A stretch of 64,000 nt of DNA. Source: Paraburkholderia lacunae (GTDB taxonomy: Bacteria > Pseudomonadota > Gammaproteobacteria > Burkholderiales > Burkholderiaceae). Numbering within the stretch: the first letter of the stretch is position 1; each line of letters starts with the position of its first letter. This document shows positions 6,754-15,212 of the stretch, piece by piece. The notes under the pieces were generated by a model that worked only from the letters and a program-made list of their open reading frames with translations, made no database searches and was not told where the DNA came from. The translations under genes and the position numbers were made by a program. Location: positions 1 to 64,000 of the forward strand of contig NZ_QHKS01000027.1 in the NCBI RefSeq assembly GCF_003353175.1, given 5' to 3'.

Positions 6754-8004
6754 TTACGCCTGATCCAGTTCGAACGCCTTATGCAGCGCGCGCACGGCGA
6801 GCTCCATGTACTTCTCGTCGATCAGCACCGAAATCTTGATTTCGGAGGTTGAGATCATCTGGATGTTGATGCCCTCTTCCGACAGCGTGCGGAACATCGT
6901 GCTCGCGATACCGACGTGCGAACGCATGCCGACGCCGACCACCGATACCTTCGACACCTTCGGATCGCCCAGCACCTGCTCGGCCTGCACGTGACCCTTG
7001 ACCTGGTTCGTGAGGATTTCCATGGCGCGCTGATAGTCGCCGCGGCCGACCGTGAACGTGAAGGCCGTTTTGCCCTCGACGCTCTGGTTCTGGATGATCA
7101 TGTCGACGTCGATATTCGCGTCCGCCACCGGGCCGAGAATCTGATACGCGATGCCCGGCTTGTCGGGCACACCCATCACGGCAATGCGAGCTTCGTCGCG
7201 CTGGAACGCGATGCCCGAGATGACTGCTTTTTCCATGGTCTCGTCTTCTTCAAAAGTAATCAGGGTGCCCGACTTCATTTCAGCTTCGAGCGGGATGAGC
7301 GGATCGGTCAGGCTCGACAGCACGCGCGTCTTCACCTGATATTTGCCGGCGAATTCCACCGAGCGGATCTGCAACACCTTCGACCCCAGGCTTGCCATTT
7401 CCAGCATTTCTTCGAACGTCACGCGATCGAGCCGGCGCGCTTCTTCCACTACGCGCGGGTCGGTCGTGTAGACGCCGTCGACGTCCGTGTAGATCAGGCA
7501 CTCTTCGGCTTTCAGCGCGGCGGCGACTGCGACAGCAGACGTATCCGAACCGCCGCGGCCGAGCGTGGTGATATGGCCGTCAGGGTCGATGCCCTGGAAA
7601 CCCGTGATCACCACCACTTTGCCCGCGTCGAGATCGCGCAGCACGCGCTCGCCGTCGATTTCGTTGATGCGCGCTTTCGTGAACGCGCTGTCGGTCTTGA
7701 CCGGCACTTGCCAGCCGGCATAGCTGACCGCCTCGACGCCGGCTTCCTGCAGCGCGATCGCCAGCAGTCCCGAGCTGACCTGCTCGCCGGTGGCGGCGAT
7801 CATGTCGAGTTCGCGCGGGCTCGGCTGAGTCGTGATTTCTTTCGCGAGACCGAGCAAGCGGTTGGTTTCGCCGGACATCGCCGACGGCACGACGACCATC
7901 TTGTGGCCAGCCTTGTGCCATTTCGCGACGCGCTTGGCGACGTTCTTGATGCGCTCGACCGAGCCCATCGAGGTGCCGCCGTATTTATGTACGATGAGTG
8001 CCAT
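6754..8004 (-). CDS. lysC: Aspartate kinase
   Basis: 416 aa. It phosphorylates L-aspartate, the first step to lysine, diaminopimelate, threonine and methionine. The catalytic motif KYGGTS is at residues 7-12, and later kinase elements include TGFQG and TLGRGGSDTSAVA. Two C-terminal ACT domains (about 265-416), containing KPGIAYQILGPVADANIDVD and GINIQMISTSEIKISVLID, should confer feedback inhibition by end products. The open frame extends upstream to 8202, but those 66 residues are not kinase-like, so I start at MALIVHKYGG (8004), the family start. No strong ribosome-binding site precedes it. dapA, which acts later in the pathway, lies elsewhere in this window. Confidence 0.96.
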   Translation of the reverse strand: MALIVHKYGGTSMGSVERIKNVAKRVAKWHKAGHKMVVVPSAMSGETNRLLGLAKEITTQPSPRELDMIAATGEQVSSGLLAIALQEAGVEAVSYAGWQVPVKTDSAFTKARINEIDGERVLRDLDAGKVVVITGFQGIDPDGHITTLGRGGSDTSAVAVAAALKAEECLIYTDVDGVYTTDPRVVEEARRLDRVTFEEMLEMASLGSKVLQIRSVEFAGKYQVKTRVLSSLTDPLIPLEAEMKSGTLITFEEDETMEKAVISGIAFQRDEARIAVMGVPDKPGIAYQILGPVADANIDVDMIIQNQSVEGKTAFTFTVGRGDYQRAMEILTNQVKGHVQAEQVLGDPKVSKVSVVGVGMRSHVGIASTMFRTLSEEGINIQMISTSEIKISVLIDEKYMELAVRALHKAFELDQA

Positions 8005-8374
8005 TGTCGTTCTGAACTGGAGGAGAAACCGCGCTGGCGCGCTGGAGACGACCGCACACAAGCACAACAGCGCAACGTTTCTGGAACGACGGCAAGGTGT
8101 GTGGCGGCGAGATGCAGCGCGCGTGCAGCACGCGCGGATTTGCCCGTGAATGATCGCTAATGGCTTACCGGAAACTACGGAACACAATCGGCAGCACGTC
8201 AAAAAGCGACGGCAAAAGCGGGTCGGGCAAACAAGTTAACGTACCCGATCGAGCGCAAAAAGACAAGCCAAAACGGCTGGAATAAGGGCTGAAAAGGCTT
8301 ATCCACTCTGGTTTTGCGCCCTATTTGGGGCATTCCCGAGATAGCTGACGCGAACGTCCGACCGGACCGGTCGG
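8005..8374. other. 370-bp gap between tilS and lysC
   Basis: Both neighbours read on the minus strand. I see no gene here. It should hold the lysC promoter and leader: TTGACG and several weak -10-like hexamers occur on the minus strand near 8185-8205, but none is spaced well enough to name. A weak AGCC/GGCT hairpin followed by TTTTT (minus strand, about 8259-8284) could be the tilS terminator. No lysine riboswitch fold was recognised. Confidence 0.5.
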
Positions 8375-9823
8375 TCAAGCGATCAGCAGATCGTCGTGCC
8401 AGACGATCTTGATGCGCGCTTCGGTCGGATCCGCCTGTTCGTGCAACGCCGCGCGATTCACACCGAGCAACGGCACGAACAGCAGTTCGTCGCCGACATA
8501 AAGCAGCGGCACATCGCGCTTCCAGGCGGGCACGCCGCGCTCCTGGAAGAGGTTCTTCAGCGTGCGGCTCGGGCTCTTTTGCGCGCCGCTCGCGCGCATG
8601 CGTTCGCCGCCGCTGCGCGAACGCGCGCTCAGCAATGCGCGGCTCAGAACGCTGATGGGAACGGCGTCGGGCTCGTCAAGGGCGCCATCGGCTTCGACAG
8701 CGATTTCGGCAAACACGAAGGTGCCGCGCCATTGCGGCAAACGCCAGATCGATTCGCCCTGCCACGCGAGTTGGCTGACAACGCGCGTGGCGAGCGCGGT
8801 TTCGTCGGCAGGTTCGCTGCTTGCGCCGGCTTCCCAGTAGATCAGGCCGCGATAGCTGCGCAGCGCCTGTCCCGCATGATCGACACGCAGAGCATGACCC
8901 TCACCTGCTTCGCCGACTTCGCGCAACTGGCGCAACGCATCGGTCAGACGCGCGGTGGATGCGGCGACCCTACCCAGCGTACGTAACCAGTAGCGCAGCA
9001 GATTGAGCGCGCGAGCGTCGTCGAGGGCGAGCAGCGCGTCTTGCGAGAGCGCGCGGCCTTCGTCGCGGGCCGCGGTGTTCATGTCGATGCGCGCCAGCTC
9101 GTCGAGCAGATGCTGTGCGGCCGCCGCATGCGCCGCCGTGCGCGCGAGCGCGTCGCGAAAACCGGGAAAGTGGACCGCCAGCGCAGGCGTCACGTCGTGA
9201 CGCAACGCGTTGCGCGCGTATCGTGTATCCGCGTTCGATTCGTCGTCGATCCAGCGCAGATCGCGTGCGCGTGCATATTGCTCGAGTTGTGCACGCAGCA
9301 GATGAAGCAAAGGCCGCACACGCGCCGCGGACGCGCCCGCCGGCAAGTACTCGGGCGCCATCGCCGCAAGGCCGGCTAGCCCGGCGCCGCGCAGCAGTTG
9401 CAACAGCACCGTCTCCGCCTGGTCGTCCGCGTGTTGGGCGAGCCAGAGCGTGTGAATGCCGCGCGTCGCGCACAGGGCGTCCAGCGCGCGATAACGTGCG
9501 TCGCGCGCCGCCGCTTCGACGCTCACGCCCGCGTCGCGCGACACCTCGACACGCTGCGCCGCAAATTCGACGCCACGTTCCTGCGCAAACGCCTCGCAGT
9601 GCGCGAGCCATTGATCGGCGTGGGCGCTCAGCCCGTGATGCACATGCAGCGCCACGCAACGCGACGCCCCAGCGACACGCGCCGCCGCATCGAGCAACAC
9701 GCTCGAATCGACGCCGCCGCTGAACGCGATCGCAATGCGTGCATCCGCAGGCAACGCGGACAGCGCCACGCCGACTGCCTCGAGAACGAGGCGGTCGGCG
9801 GGAGATTCGGCGGTGGGATTCAC
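8375..9823 (-). CDS. tilS: tRNA(Ile)-lysidine synthase
   Basis: 482 aa. TilS uses ATP and lysine to convert C34 of tRNA-Ile(CAU) to lysidine, changing its codon from AUG to AUA and its charging from Met to Ile; it is essential in most bacteria. The PP-loop motif SGGVDSS is at residues 35-41, followed by the N-type ATPase domain (HHGLSAHAD, ADDQAETVLLQLLRGAG) and the basic substrate-binding and C-terminal TilS domains (RSGGERMR; FQERGVPAWKR). It follows accA with 48 bases between. The accA-tilS-lysC order is familiar from Burkholderia. Confidence 0.95.
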   Translation of the reverse strand: MNPTAESPADRLVLEAVGVALSALPADARIAIAFSGGVDSSVLLDAAARVAGASRCVALHVHHGLSAHADQWLAHCEAFAQERGVEFAAQRVEVSRDAGVSVEAAARDARYRALDALCATRGIHTLWLAQHADDQAETVLLQLLRGAGLAGLAAMAPEYLPAGASAARVRPLLHLLRAQLEQYARARDLRWIDDESNADTRYARNALRHDVTPALAVHFPGFRDALARTAAHAAAAQHLLDELARIDMNTAARDEGRALSQDALLALDDARALNLLRYWLRTLGRVAASTARLTDALRQLREVGEAGEGHALRVDHAGQALRSYRGLIYWEAGASSEPADETALATRVVSQLAWQGESIWRLPQWRGTFVFAEIAVEADGALDEPDAVPISVLSRALLSARSRSGGERMRASGAQKSPSRTLKNLFQERGVPAWKRDVPLLYVGDELLFVPLLGVNRAALHEQADPTEARIKIVWHDDLLIA

Positions 9824-9871
9824 GTCGTTAGCGCGTTGAGCGCCGGATGACGAAAGAAAACGCGCGCGGGC

Positions 9872-10843
9872 TTACGCACCCGGCGTGGTTTCCTTGAACT
9901 TGCCGTACGACATCAACCGTTCAAAACGGCGTTGACGCAGGTCGTTGATGCTCATGCCCTGGAACTGGCGCAGCGAATCGGCGAGCGCACGGCGCAACAT
10001 CGCGGCCATGCCCTTCGGATCGCGATGCGCGCCGCCGAGCGGCTCGTTGACGATCTTGTCGATCAGACCGAGCGCCTTCAGACGATGCGCGGTCAAGCCC
10101 AGCGCTTCCGCGGCTTCCGGCGCTTTCGCGGCGCTCTTCCACAGAATCGATGCGCAGCCTTCCGGTGAAATCACCGAATAGGTCGAGAATTGCAGCATCA
10201 GCACGCTGTCGCCGACAGCGATCGCCAGCGCGCCGCCCGAGCCGCCTTCGCCGATGATCGTGGCGATCAGCGGCGTCTTCAGTTCGGCCATCACATAGAG
10301 ATTGCGGCCGATCGCTTCCGACTGGCCGCGCTCTTCCGCGCCGATGCCAGGGTAAGCGCCCGGCGTGTCGATGAACGTGAAGATCGGCAGGCCGAATTTT
10401 TCGGCCAGACGCATCAGCCGTTCAGCCTTGCGATAACCTTCCGGGCGCGGCATGCCGAAGTTGCGCAGCGCGCGCTCCTTCGTATCGCGGCCTTTCTGAT
10501 GACCGATCACCATGCAGGCCTGACCGTTGAAACGCGCGAGGCCGCCGACGATCGACAGGTCGTCCGCGTAATGGCGGTCGCCATGCAGTTCGTGGAAGTC
10601 GGTGAACAGCTCGTTCACATAATCGAACGTGTACGGACGCTGCGGATGACGGGCGATTTGCGAAACCTGCCACGGCGTGAGGTTCGCATAGAGATCTTTG
10701 GTGAGCTGTTGACTCTTCTTGGACAGCCGTTCGATTTCTTCCGAAATATCGACGGCCGAATCGTCCTGCACGAAGCGCAATTCTTCGATCTTCGCTTCGA
10801 GTTCAGCGATCGGCTGTTCGAAATCCAGAAAGGTGGTCTTCAT
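9872..10843 (-). CDS. accA: Acetyl-CoA carboxylase carboxyltransferase, alpha subunit
   Basis: 323 aa, full length. With AccD it moves the carboxyl group from carboxybiotin to acetyl-CoA, forming malonyl-CoA for fatty acid synthesis. Typical features are the N-terminal helical segment (FLDFEQPIAELEAKIEELRF), RPYTFDYVNELFTDFHELHG, the crotonase-like core with IGHQKGRDT, the GAYPGIGAEERGQSEAI stretch and IGEGGSGGALAI. The start ATG at 10843 is close to a TTGACA/TAGAAT promoter. tilS follows downstream and is probably cotranscribed. Confidence 0.97.
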   Translation of the reverse strand: MKTTFLDFEQPIAELEAKIEELRFVQDDSAVDISEEIERLSKKSQQLTKDLYANLTPWQVSQIARHPQRPYTFDYVNELFTDFHELHGDRHYADDLSIVGGLARFNGQACMVIGHQKGRDTKERALRNFGMPRPEGYRKAERLMRLAEKFGLPIFTFIDTPGAYPGIGAEERGQSEAIGRNLYVMAELKTPLIATIIGEGGSGGALAIAVGDSVLMLQFSTYSVISPEGCASILWKSAAKAPEAAEALGLTAHRLKALGLIDKIVNEPLGGAHRDPKGMAAMLRRALADSLRQFQGMSINDLRQRRFERLMSYGKFKETTPGA

Positions 10844-10876
10844 TGGTTGTAATCCTTGGACTTACCGGCAGCGCGT

Positions 10877-10902
10877 ATTCTAACCGCGCTCGCCGATGTC
10901 AA
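10877..10902 (-). promoter_or_regulatory. Candidate accA promoter
   Basis: Minus strand: perfect -35 TTGACA (10902-10897) and -10 TAGAAT (10882-10877), but with only 14 bases between. The -10 is about 35 bases before the accA start and belongs to the recurrent TAGAATAC set. The short spacer suggests an activator or that only one element is used. Confidence 0.5.
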
Positions 10903-10913
10903 AACCATCTCTC

Positions 10914-10941
10914 AACTATCAATTTTTAACAGTTGATAGTT
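10914..10941. repeat. AT-rich inverted repeat upstream of accA
   Basis: AACTATCAA (10914-10922) and TTGATAGTT (10933-10941) are perfect 9-base arms around TTTTTAACAG, just upstream of the accA -35 and downstream of the glycosylase stop. Strikingly AT-rich for this genome. It has a T-run only on the plus strand, so it is not a classic terminator for the minus-strand glycosylase; an operator is possible. Confidence 0.6.
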
Positions 10942-10966
10942 TTTCACACGTATCGAATCTTGTTTT

Positions 10967-12007
10967 TCAGTAGTCGACCGGTAACGGATCGAGACTACGC
11001 CACATATACCAGGTGGCGACGGTGCGCCACGGCTCCCAGTTCGCCGCAACTTCACGCGCTTCGCTGCGCGTGACGGGCTCGCCGCTAAAGTAGTTGACGC
11101 TGATCGCGCGGATCAGGCCCAAGTCGTCGAGCGGCAGAACGTCCGGACGCGACAGATTGAAGATCAGGAACATCTCCGCGGTCCAGCGGCCGATGCCGCG
11201 AATCTGCGTGAGCTCGGCGATCACCGCCTCGTCTTCCATCGAGGTCCACTTGCCTACATGCAGCGCACCCGAGACGAAATGCTGCGCGAGATCGAGCACG
11301 TATTCGGCCTTGCGCTTGGACAGTCCGCACGCGGTCAGCTTGTCCTGACCGAGCTTGATGAACTGCTGCGGCACGAGCTTCGAACACGCGCTTTCGACTT
11401 TAGCCCAGACCGCCTGCGCGGACGCCACCGAAATCTGTTGCCCCACCACCGACCGCGCGAGCGTGACGAACGGATCGCCGCGGCTCAGCAGATGCACCGG
11501 GCCGAACTTCGGAATCAGCTTTTTCAGAATGCGGTCGCGTTTGACGAGGTCGGCACACGCCTTGTCCCAATACGCCGGGCGCGTGACCTCAGGCGTGAGG
11601 CCGCCGATCTGCACCGGCACCGCGATTTCGCTGGCGCTCTTCGCTTCGCCGCCCGCGGTTGCCGGCGCGCGCGTCTTGCGCACGACTTCGCCCTCGTGGG
11701 CGTCGCGCGCGAGTTCCTGCTCGTCGCCCGCGAGTTCAGCCGGCGATGCGCCGTTGCTTTTGGCGCGGGACGCCTTCGCGCGTTTCGAAGCAGGCGCGTG
11801 CGCCGACGCGCCATTGAGCGCGCGTTTGACCGTGGTTTTTTTCACCACAGTCGCGCCGGTCTTTGCCGCCACCCCGGCGGATTTCGACGATGCTTTCTTT
11901 ACCGCACCGCTGCCCGCGCGAGTCGACGTCCTGGTCGATTTTGCTGCGGCTGCTGCGTTTGTTTGAGACGCGGCTCGTTTAGCCGGCGTCTTCGTGGCCG
12001 TTGCCAT
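10967..12007 (-). CDS. HhH-GPD DNA-3-methyladenine glycosylase (AlkA type) with a histone-H1-like tail
   Basis: 346 aa in two parts. Residues 1 to about 120 are Lys/Ala/Ser/Thr-rich low complexity (ATKTPAKRAAS, AVKKASSKSAG, VVKKTTVKRAL), like the tails of histone H1 or bacterial H1-like proteins. Residues about 135-346 are a helix-hairpin-helix base-excision glycosylase: VVGQQISVASAQ, the hairpin LTQIRGIGRWTAEMF, and LPLDD, whose second Asp (D295) aligns with the AlkA catalytic Asp in my recollection. Such enzymes remove alkylated purines from DNA. The tail probably adds non-specific DNA binding (inference). The gene lies between cysS and accA with 47 and 123 bases either side. Proteins with similar tails occur in Burkholderia, so this may be lineage-typical. 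Confidence 0.88.
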   Translation of the reverse strand: MATATKTPAKRAASQTNAAAAAKSTRTSTRAGSGAVKKASSKSAGVAAKTGATVVKKTTVKRALNGASAHAPASKRAKASRAKSNGASPAELAGDEQELARDAHEGEVVRKTRAPATAGGEAKSASEIAVPVQIGGLTPEVTRPAYWDKACADLVKRDRILKKLIPKFGPVHLLSRGDPFVTLARSVVGQQISVASAQAVWAKVESACSKLVPQQFIKLGQDKLTACGLSKRKAEYVLDLAQHFVSGALHVGKWTSMEDEAVIAELTQIRGIGRWTAEMFLIFNLSRPDVLPLDDLGLIRAISVNYFSGEPVTRSEAREVAANWEPWRTVATWYMWRSLDPLPVDY

Positions 12008-12054
12008 CCTGCCTCCTGCCTGGCGAGTCGATCAAAGGGAAGTACGAGGTGCGC

Positions 12055-13452
12055 TCACACGCGCCGCCACTCGGTCAACCCGCCGGGTTTGTCTTCAAGT
12101 GCAACGCCGGCCTCGAGCAATTCGGCTCGAATCCGGTCCGCTGCCGCATAATCTTTCGCCTGCTTGGCGGCCACACGCGCGGCGATCTTCGCTTCGATCG
12201 CGGCGGTGTCGAGCGCGCCCTCGGCAGCGCTGCCCGCCGCCTGCTGCAGGTACGCACGCGGATCACGGCCGAGCAGTCCGATCACCTGCGCGAGCGAGCG
12301 CAATTGACGGGCCAACGCGGGGTCGCGCGTGCGGTTTACTTCCGTTGCCAGTTCGAACAACACCGATACCGCCACCGGCGTGTTGAAGTCGTCGTTCATT
12401 GCCGCCTGGAAACGCTGCGCGTGCGCTTCGTTCCAGTCGAGCTCCGCGCTGTCCGGCGTGACGTCCTTCAGCGCCGTGTACAAACGCGCGAGGGCGTTGC
12501 GGGCGTCGTCGATATGCACATCGCTGTAATTTAGCGGCGAACGGTAATGAGCACGCGCGATAAAAAAGCGCACGACCTCGGCATCGTACTGCGCCAATAC
12601 TTCACGGATCGTAAAGAAATTGTTCAACGACTTCGACATCTTCTCATTGTCGATCTGCACATAGCCGTTGTGCATCCAGTAATTGACGAACGTTTGTCCG
12701 GTCGCAGCTTCACTCTGCGCGATCTCGTTCTCGTGGTGCGGAAACTGCAGGTCCTGACCGCCGCCATGAATGTCGAACCGATCGCCGAGCAACGTGCAAC
12801 CCATGGCCGAGCATTCGATGTGCCAGCCGGGGCGCCCGCGGCCGTACTTCGAATCCCAGCCGGTGTCGGCCGGCTCGTCCGGCTTCGCCTGTTTCCAAAG
12901 CACAAAGTCGAGGGGGTCCTGCTTCGCGTCGTTCGCCGCGACGCGTTCGCCCGCGCGCAGATCCTCGAGCGACTTGCCCGAGAGCTTGCCGTAGCCGGCG
13001 AACTTGCGCACCGCGTAATTCACGTCGCCGTCGCTCGCCTGGTACGCGTAGCCGTTCGCTTCGAGCCTCTCGATCATGCCGAGCATCTGCGGAATGAAAT
13101 CGGTGGCGCGCGGCTCGATATCGGGCCGCTCGATGCCGAGCGCATCCGCGTCTTCGTGCAACGCCGCGATGAAGCGATCGGTCAGCGATTTGATCGTCTC
13201 GCCGTTCTCCACCGCGCGCCGGATGATCTTGTCGTCGATGTCGGTGATGTTGCGCACATAGGTCACTTCGTAACCGAGCGTGCGCAGCCACCGCTGTACG
13301 ATATCGAACACGACCATCACCCGCGCGTGACCGACGTGACAATAGTCGTACACGGTCATCCCGCAGACGTACATCCGTACAACGCCCTCTTGCAGCGGCA
13401 CGAAAGTTTGCTTGTCACGCGCGAGCGTGTTGTAGATGCGCAGTGATTCCAT
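12055..13452 (-). CDS. cysS: Cysteinyl-tRNA synthetase
   Basis: 465 aa, matching the 461 aa of E. coli. It charges tRNA-Cys in the cytoplasm. The class I signatures are present: CGMTVYDYCHVGHAR near the start (HIGH-type motif HVGH and first zinc Cys), WHIECSAMG with the further zinc ligands, HHENEIAQSE, and KMSKSLNNF as the KMSKS loop. The frame is open to 13569, but the extra 39 residues are hydrophobic and not family-like, so I start at MESLRIYNTL (13452). It is divergent from the TPR gene at 13709. Confidence 0.96.
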   Translation of the reverse strand: MESLRIYNTLARDKQTFVPLQEGVVRMYVCGMTVYDYCHVGHARVMVVFDIVQRWLRTLGYEVTYVRNITDIDDKIIRRAVENGETIKSLTDRFIAALHEDADALGIERPDIEPRATDFIPQMLGMIERLEANGYAYQASDGDVNYAVRKFAGYGKLSGKSLEDLRAGERVAANDAKQDPLDFVLWKQAKPDEPADTGWDSKYGRGRPGWHIECSAMGCTLLGDRFDIHGGGQDLQFPHHENEIAQSEAATGQTFVNYWMHNGYVQIDNEKMSKSLNNFFTIREVLAQYDAEVVRFFIARAHYRSPLNYSDVHIDDARNALARLYTALKDVTPDSAELDWNEAHAQRFQAAMNDDFNTPVAVSVLFELATEVNRTRDPALARQLRSLAQVIGLLGRDPRAYLQQAAGSAAEGALDTAAIEAKIAARVAAKQAKDYAAADRIRAELLEAGVALEDKPGGLTEWRRV

Positions 13453-13668
13453 AGAGAACGGTGCGTGGGCCGAAAGAAATCCGCAATGTGTTTCGTGCTG
13501 TTTCGCGTGTGCCGCGCCCCACAGGCACACTGGCGGGAGCGTCATATACAGCAACAAGCACAGCAGCAAACCGGTGCACCTGGTGCGGCGGTCAGACTGC
13601 GATCAAGGCGGAGACGACCACGAGTGGCGAAAAGACAGTCGGCGGTTCGACGGAACGCGCAGACCTTT

Positions 13669-13677
13669 TGTTAGAAT
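13669..13677 (+). promoter_or_regulatory. Extended -10 promoter of the TPR-ppiA-ppiB-lpxH group
   Basis: TGTTAGAAT: TG plus one base ahead of TAGAAT (13672-13677). The expected transcript start is near 13684 with a 25-base leader to the ATG at 13709. No good -35 at 17 bases; TTCGAC lies 20 bases upstream. Confidence 0.55.
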
Positions 13678-13708
13678 GGCTCGGAGTATAACATCCAGAC
13701 CTGAGCCT

Positions 13709-14467
13709 ATGAAACCTTCCAGTGGCCGCGCGCGCAGCGCTGCGACCCTCGCCGCGACGGCCTTGAGGAGTGTCTCCCTCGGCGCCACTCTCGGCCTCGC
13801 CCTCACGGTCTTGCCGGTCACTGCCGCGTACGCGCAGAAAGCCGGCACGCTGCCGACAGGCCCCGCTGTGCGCGACAACACGCCGGAGATCGACGCGTCG
13901 ATCGCGCAGAAGAACTGGGAAGCCTCGTTGACGCAACTCGACGCGCGCATCGCGTCGAATCCGCACGACGCGCAGGCCAAATTCAAGCGCGGCACCGTGC
14001 TGGCCCACCTGAATCGCGACGACGAAGCGATCGCCGCGTTCACGGAGCTGACGCAGCTGTATCCGGAACTGCCCGAGCCGTACAACAACCTCGCCGCGCT
14101 CTATGCGAAACACGGCCGCTATGCCGAAGCCCGCGCCGCGCTCGAAACGGCGACCAAGGTGAATCCGGGCTACGGTCTCGCCTACGAGAATCTCGGCGAC
14201 CTGTATCTGCGTATGGCCGACGCAGCGTACCGCCGCGCGCAAGGCCTCGGCAAGGCGAGCGCCACGACCTCGCAACGCCTCGCCGACATCGAGAAGATCG
14301 TCTCGCCGCCCAAAACGAAAACGCCGCCTGCGAAGAAAGCCGCCGTCACCCCCGGCGAGGACTACACCAGACGCGCCACGTCGAACATGACGGAGACGCC
14401 GAGCTTCCAGTTCGGCGGCGCGAACGGCTCGCTCGCCATGCCGCCCTACATGGCGCCGTCGAACTAG
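13709..14467 (+). CDS. Exported TPR-repeat protein
   Basis: 252 aa. A long basic signal peptide (KPSSGRARSAA, then a hydrophobic stretch) ends at AYA before QKAG, near residue 43. Two or three tetratricopeptide repeats follow (NPHDAQAKFKRGTVLAHLNR, then ELPEPYNNLAALYAKHGRY and NPGYGLAYENLGDLYLRMAD), so the protein should scaffold protein contacts in the periplasm. The C-terminus is a Pro/Lys/Thr linker followed by a Gly-rich end. The frame is open upstream to 13436, but the promoter and signal peptide fix the start at 13709. Two peptidyl-prolyl isomerases follow on the same strand, which suggests a role in envelope protein folding or assembly. No specific name is justified. Confidence 0.82.
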   Translation: MKPSSGRARSAATLAATALRSVSLGATLGLALTVLPVTAAYAQKAGTLPTGPAVRDNTPEIDASIAQKNWEASLTQLDARIASNPHDAQAKFKRGTVLAHLNRDDEAIAAFTELTQLYPELPEPYNNLAALYAKHGRYAEARAALETATKVNPGYGLAYENLGDLYLRMADAAYRRAQGLGKASATTSQRLADIEKIVSPPKTKTPPAKKAAVTPGEDYTRRATSNMTETPSFQFGGANGSLAMPPYMAPSN

Positions 14468-14516
14468 GCCCGCCACCGTTTTCGCCAATACGTTTTTTCC
14501 AACCCTGAGGACTTTC

Positions 14517-15098
14517 ATGAAATGGTTGATGTTGGCGCTCGGCAGCGCCGCCCTGATCGCAAACGCACCCGCATTTGCCCAGTCCGGCTCGCAAGCCGCG
14601 CATCCGTCTGTCCTCTTCAAGACATCGGAAGGCGACATCCGCGTCGAGTTGTATCCTGAGAAGGCGCCCAAGACTGTCGCCAACTTCCTCGACTACGTGA
14701 AATCCGGCCAGTACAGCGGCACGATCTTTCATCGTGTGATTCGCGGCTTCATGATTCAGGGCGGCGGCTATACCCAGAGCTTCGCCGAAAAGCCGACGCG
14801 CGCGCCGATTCCTCTCGAAAGCCGTAACGGCCTGAAGAACACCGTCGGCACGCTCGCCATGGCCCGCACCAGCGATCCGAATTCCGCCACCGCGCAATTC
14901 TTCATCAACACGGTGGACAACGCCGGTCTCGACTATCCGAATCCGGACGGCAACGGCTACGCGGTGTTCGGCAAGGTCACAGGCGGCATGGACGTCGTGA
15001 AGAAGATCGAGGGCACGCCCACCACCACGCGCGGGCCGATGAGCGACGTGCCGCAAAAGGCAGTCGTGATCGAGTCGGCAACGGTTGTCGGCAAGTAA
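14517..15098 (+). CDS. ppiA: Periplasmic peptidyl-prolyl cis-trans isomerase, cyclophilin type
   Basis: 193 aa. The signal peptide (MKWLMLALGSAALIANAPAF, then A) is cleaved near residue 21. The rest is a compact cyclophilin domain: TVANFLDYVKSGQYSGTIFH, RVIRGFMIQGGGY, GTLAMARTSDPNSATAQFFI and GYAVFGKVTGGMDVVKKIE. It catalyses proline isomerisation in proteins folding in the periplasm. The Arg/Phe/Met/Gln active-site core (FHRVI...FMIQGG; AMAR...SATAQFF) is intact. It sits 49 bases after the TPR gene and 114 before a cytoplasmic paralogue, an arrangement that points to tandem duplication. Confidence 0.93.
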   Translation: MKWLMLALGSAALIANAPAFAQSGSQAAHPSVLFKTSEGDIRVELYPEKAPKTVANFLDYVKSGQYSGTIFHRVIRGFMIQGGGYTQSFAEKPTRAPIPLESRNGLKNTVGTLAMARTSDPNSATAQFFINTVDNAGLDYPNPDGNGYAVFGKVTGGMDVVKKIEGTPTTTRGPMSDVPQKAVVIESATVVGK

Positions 15099-15134
15099 GC
15101 GCACAACAACAGGCAAGCGCCAGATCTACGCTCC

Positions 15135-15179
15135 GGCGCGGCCCGCCGTCATTTCATGTGACGGCGCGCCGCGCCTTTT
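15135..15179 (+). terminator. Hairpin between ppiA and ppiB
   Basis: GGCGCGG (15135-15141)/CCGCGCC (15169-15175) outer arms and GCCGTCA (15145-15151)/TGACGGC (15159-15165) inner arms, with a 3x3 internal loop, followed by TTTT. It may reduce readthrough, so ppiB may depend partly on its own promoter. Confidence 0.6.
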
Positions 15180-15212
15180 ATCCACCCCGTTCATTCATCA
15201 AGGGATTCCATC

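Noticed and set aside
8005..8374. Lysine riboswitch in the lysC leader
   Set aside because: I could not find the paired core or a five-way junction-like pattern, and betaproteobacterial lysC is not known to me for this control. A covariance-model search of this span would settle it.
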